Below are positions 63,755-64,000 of a stretch of 64,000 nt of DNA, piece after piece. This DNA comes from Klebsormidium nitens. Taxonomy: Eukaryota > Streptophyta > Klebsormidiophyceae > Klebsormidiales > Klebsormidiaceae. How positions within the stretch are numbered: position 1 is the first letter of the stretch; the number at the start of each line of letters is the position of its first letter. Below the pieces are notes generated by a model, which was not told the DNA's origin, ran no database searches, and saw nothing but the letters and a program-made list of their open reading frames with translations. The stretch covers positions 1-64,000 of the forward strand of contig DF238762.1 in the NCBI GenBank assembly GCA_000708835.1, written 5' to 3'. The position numbers and the translations under genes are program-made.

Positions 63755-64000
63755 TTATAACTTTCGGGCATAGTATTCTACAACCAACAGCTCATTTATA
63801 GGAAATCCGATTGCCTCACGTTCAGGCAAATGACGGACACTACCCGTAGATCGGGGAGACTCAACACTTAGATGATTTGGTAGACGAGACAGATTTGTCA
63901 CTGGAAGATTCTCTAAAAGAGAACGAGTTGAAGCTCGATCAATTCGCACTGCAATACGATCTTCCGGTTTACATCTGTAACTAGGAATATTTACTCTATG
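63755..64000 (-). CDS. rps4: 30S ribosomal protein S4, C-terminal part
   Basis: The last 81 codons of S4, running off the end of the window. RVNIPSYRCKPED belongs to the S4 RNA-binding domain and INELLVVEYYARKL is the family C terminus. S4 is a primary 16S-binding protein of the small subunit. The start codon lies beyond 64000. Confidence 0.94.
   Translation of the reverse strand, partial: HRVNIPSYRCKPEDRIAVRIDRASTRSLLENLPVTNLSRLPNHLSVESPRSTGSVRHLPEREAIGFPINELLVVEYYARKL

Overview
The window is plastid DNA of a streptophyte green alga. It carries 16S, 23S and 5S rRNA genes with spacer tRNAs Ile and Ala, photosystem genes (psaA, psaB, psaC, psaI, psbA exon 1, ycf4), b6f genes petL and petG, nine ndh genes (ndhA, C, D, E, F, G, H, I and a fused ndhK-ndhJ), and the dark protochlorophyllide reductase genes chlL and chlN. 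It also has ribosomal protein genes and a giant ycf1. Land-plant-like traits (ndh genes, ycf1, group II introns in trnI, trnA and trnK, a matK-like maturase) occur beside genes lost from most land-plant plastids (tufA, ycf20, rpl21, odpB, tilS, chlL/chlN). This mixture points to an early-diverging streptophyte alga. A Klebsormidium-like alga is my best guess, but it is an inference and not proven by anything in the window.

Layout. 1-6.4 kb: trnN, ycf20, trnR-ACG with a decayed second copy, tufA, trnL-UAG, trnP, rpl21, ndhF, rpl32. 6.4-18.9 kb: one 4164-codon ycf1 reading frame. 19.5-21.9 kb: the chlL-chlN pair. 21.9-23.5 kb: a gene-poor gap holding a partial copy of the psaA leader. 23.5-30.1 kb: the ndhH-A-I-G-E-psaC-ndhD cluster, with a group II intron in ndhD. 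30.8-38.6 kb: the rRNA operon on the minus strand, with a degenerate foreign-looking reading frame and an extra promoter between trnA and 23S. 39.3-44.6 kb: trnF, ycf4, psaI, odpB, a matK-like maturase and the first exon of psbA followed by the 5' part of a group II intron. The rest of psbA is not in the window. 45.5-50.4 kb: psaA-psaB-rps14. 50.7-57.2 kb: an AT-rich accessory block of unrecognised reading frames. 57.6-64 kb: fused ndhK-ndhJ, ndhC, trnK with an intron lacking matK, tilS, a second trnF, trnE, trnY, intronless trnL-UAA, petL, petG, trnS-GGA and the 3' end of rps4.

Most interesting item. The accessory block and the rRNA-operon insert belong to one family that I do not recognise. 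Two intact membrane-anchored proteins (minus strand, 50.7-52.2 and 53.5-55.0 kb) share an N-terminal module (one membrane segment, WVPL, then a Pro/Gln/Ser-rich stretch with TPQIANS) but have unrelated C-terminal domains. Two broken relatives lie at 52.4-53.4 kb and 34.2-35.3 kb. A repeated roughly 70-bp block with a consensus TTGACA-17-TATAAT-type promoter stands in front of each intact member. A third copy stands in front of 23S rRNA. The family looks like a tandemly amplified, domain-swapping set of genes.

Base composition is uneven. About 1-21 kb is clearly richer in G and C than 50.6-64 kb, which would fit an inverted-repeat versus single-copy difference. The window holds only one copy of everything except trnF, so the repeat boundaries cannot be placed from it.
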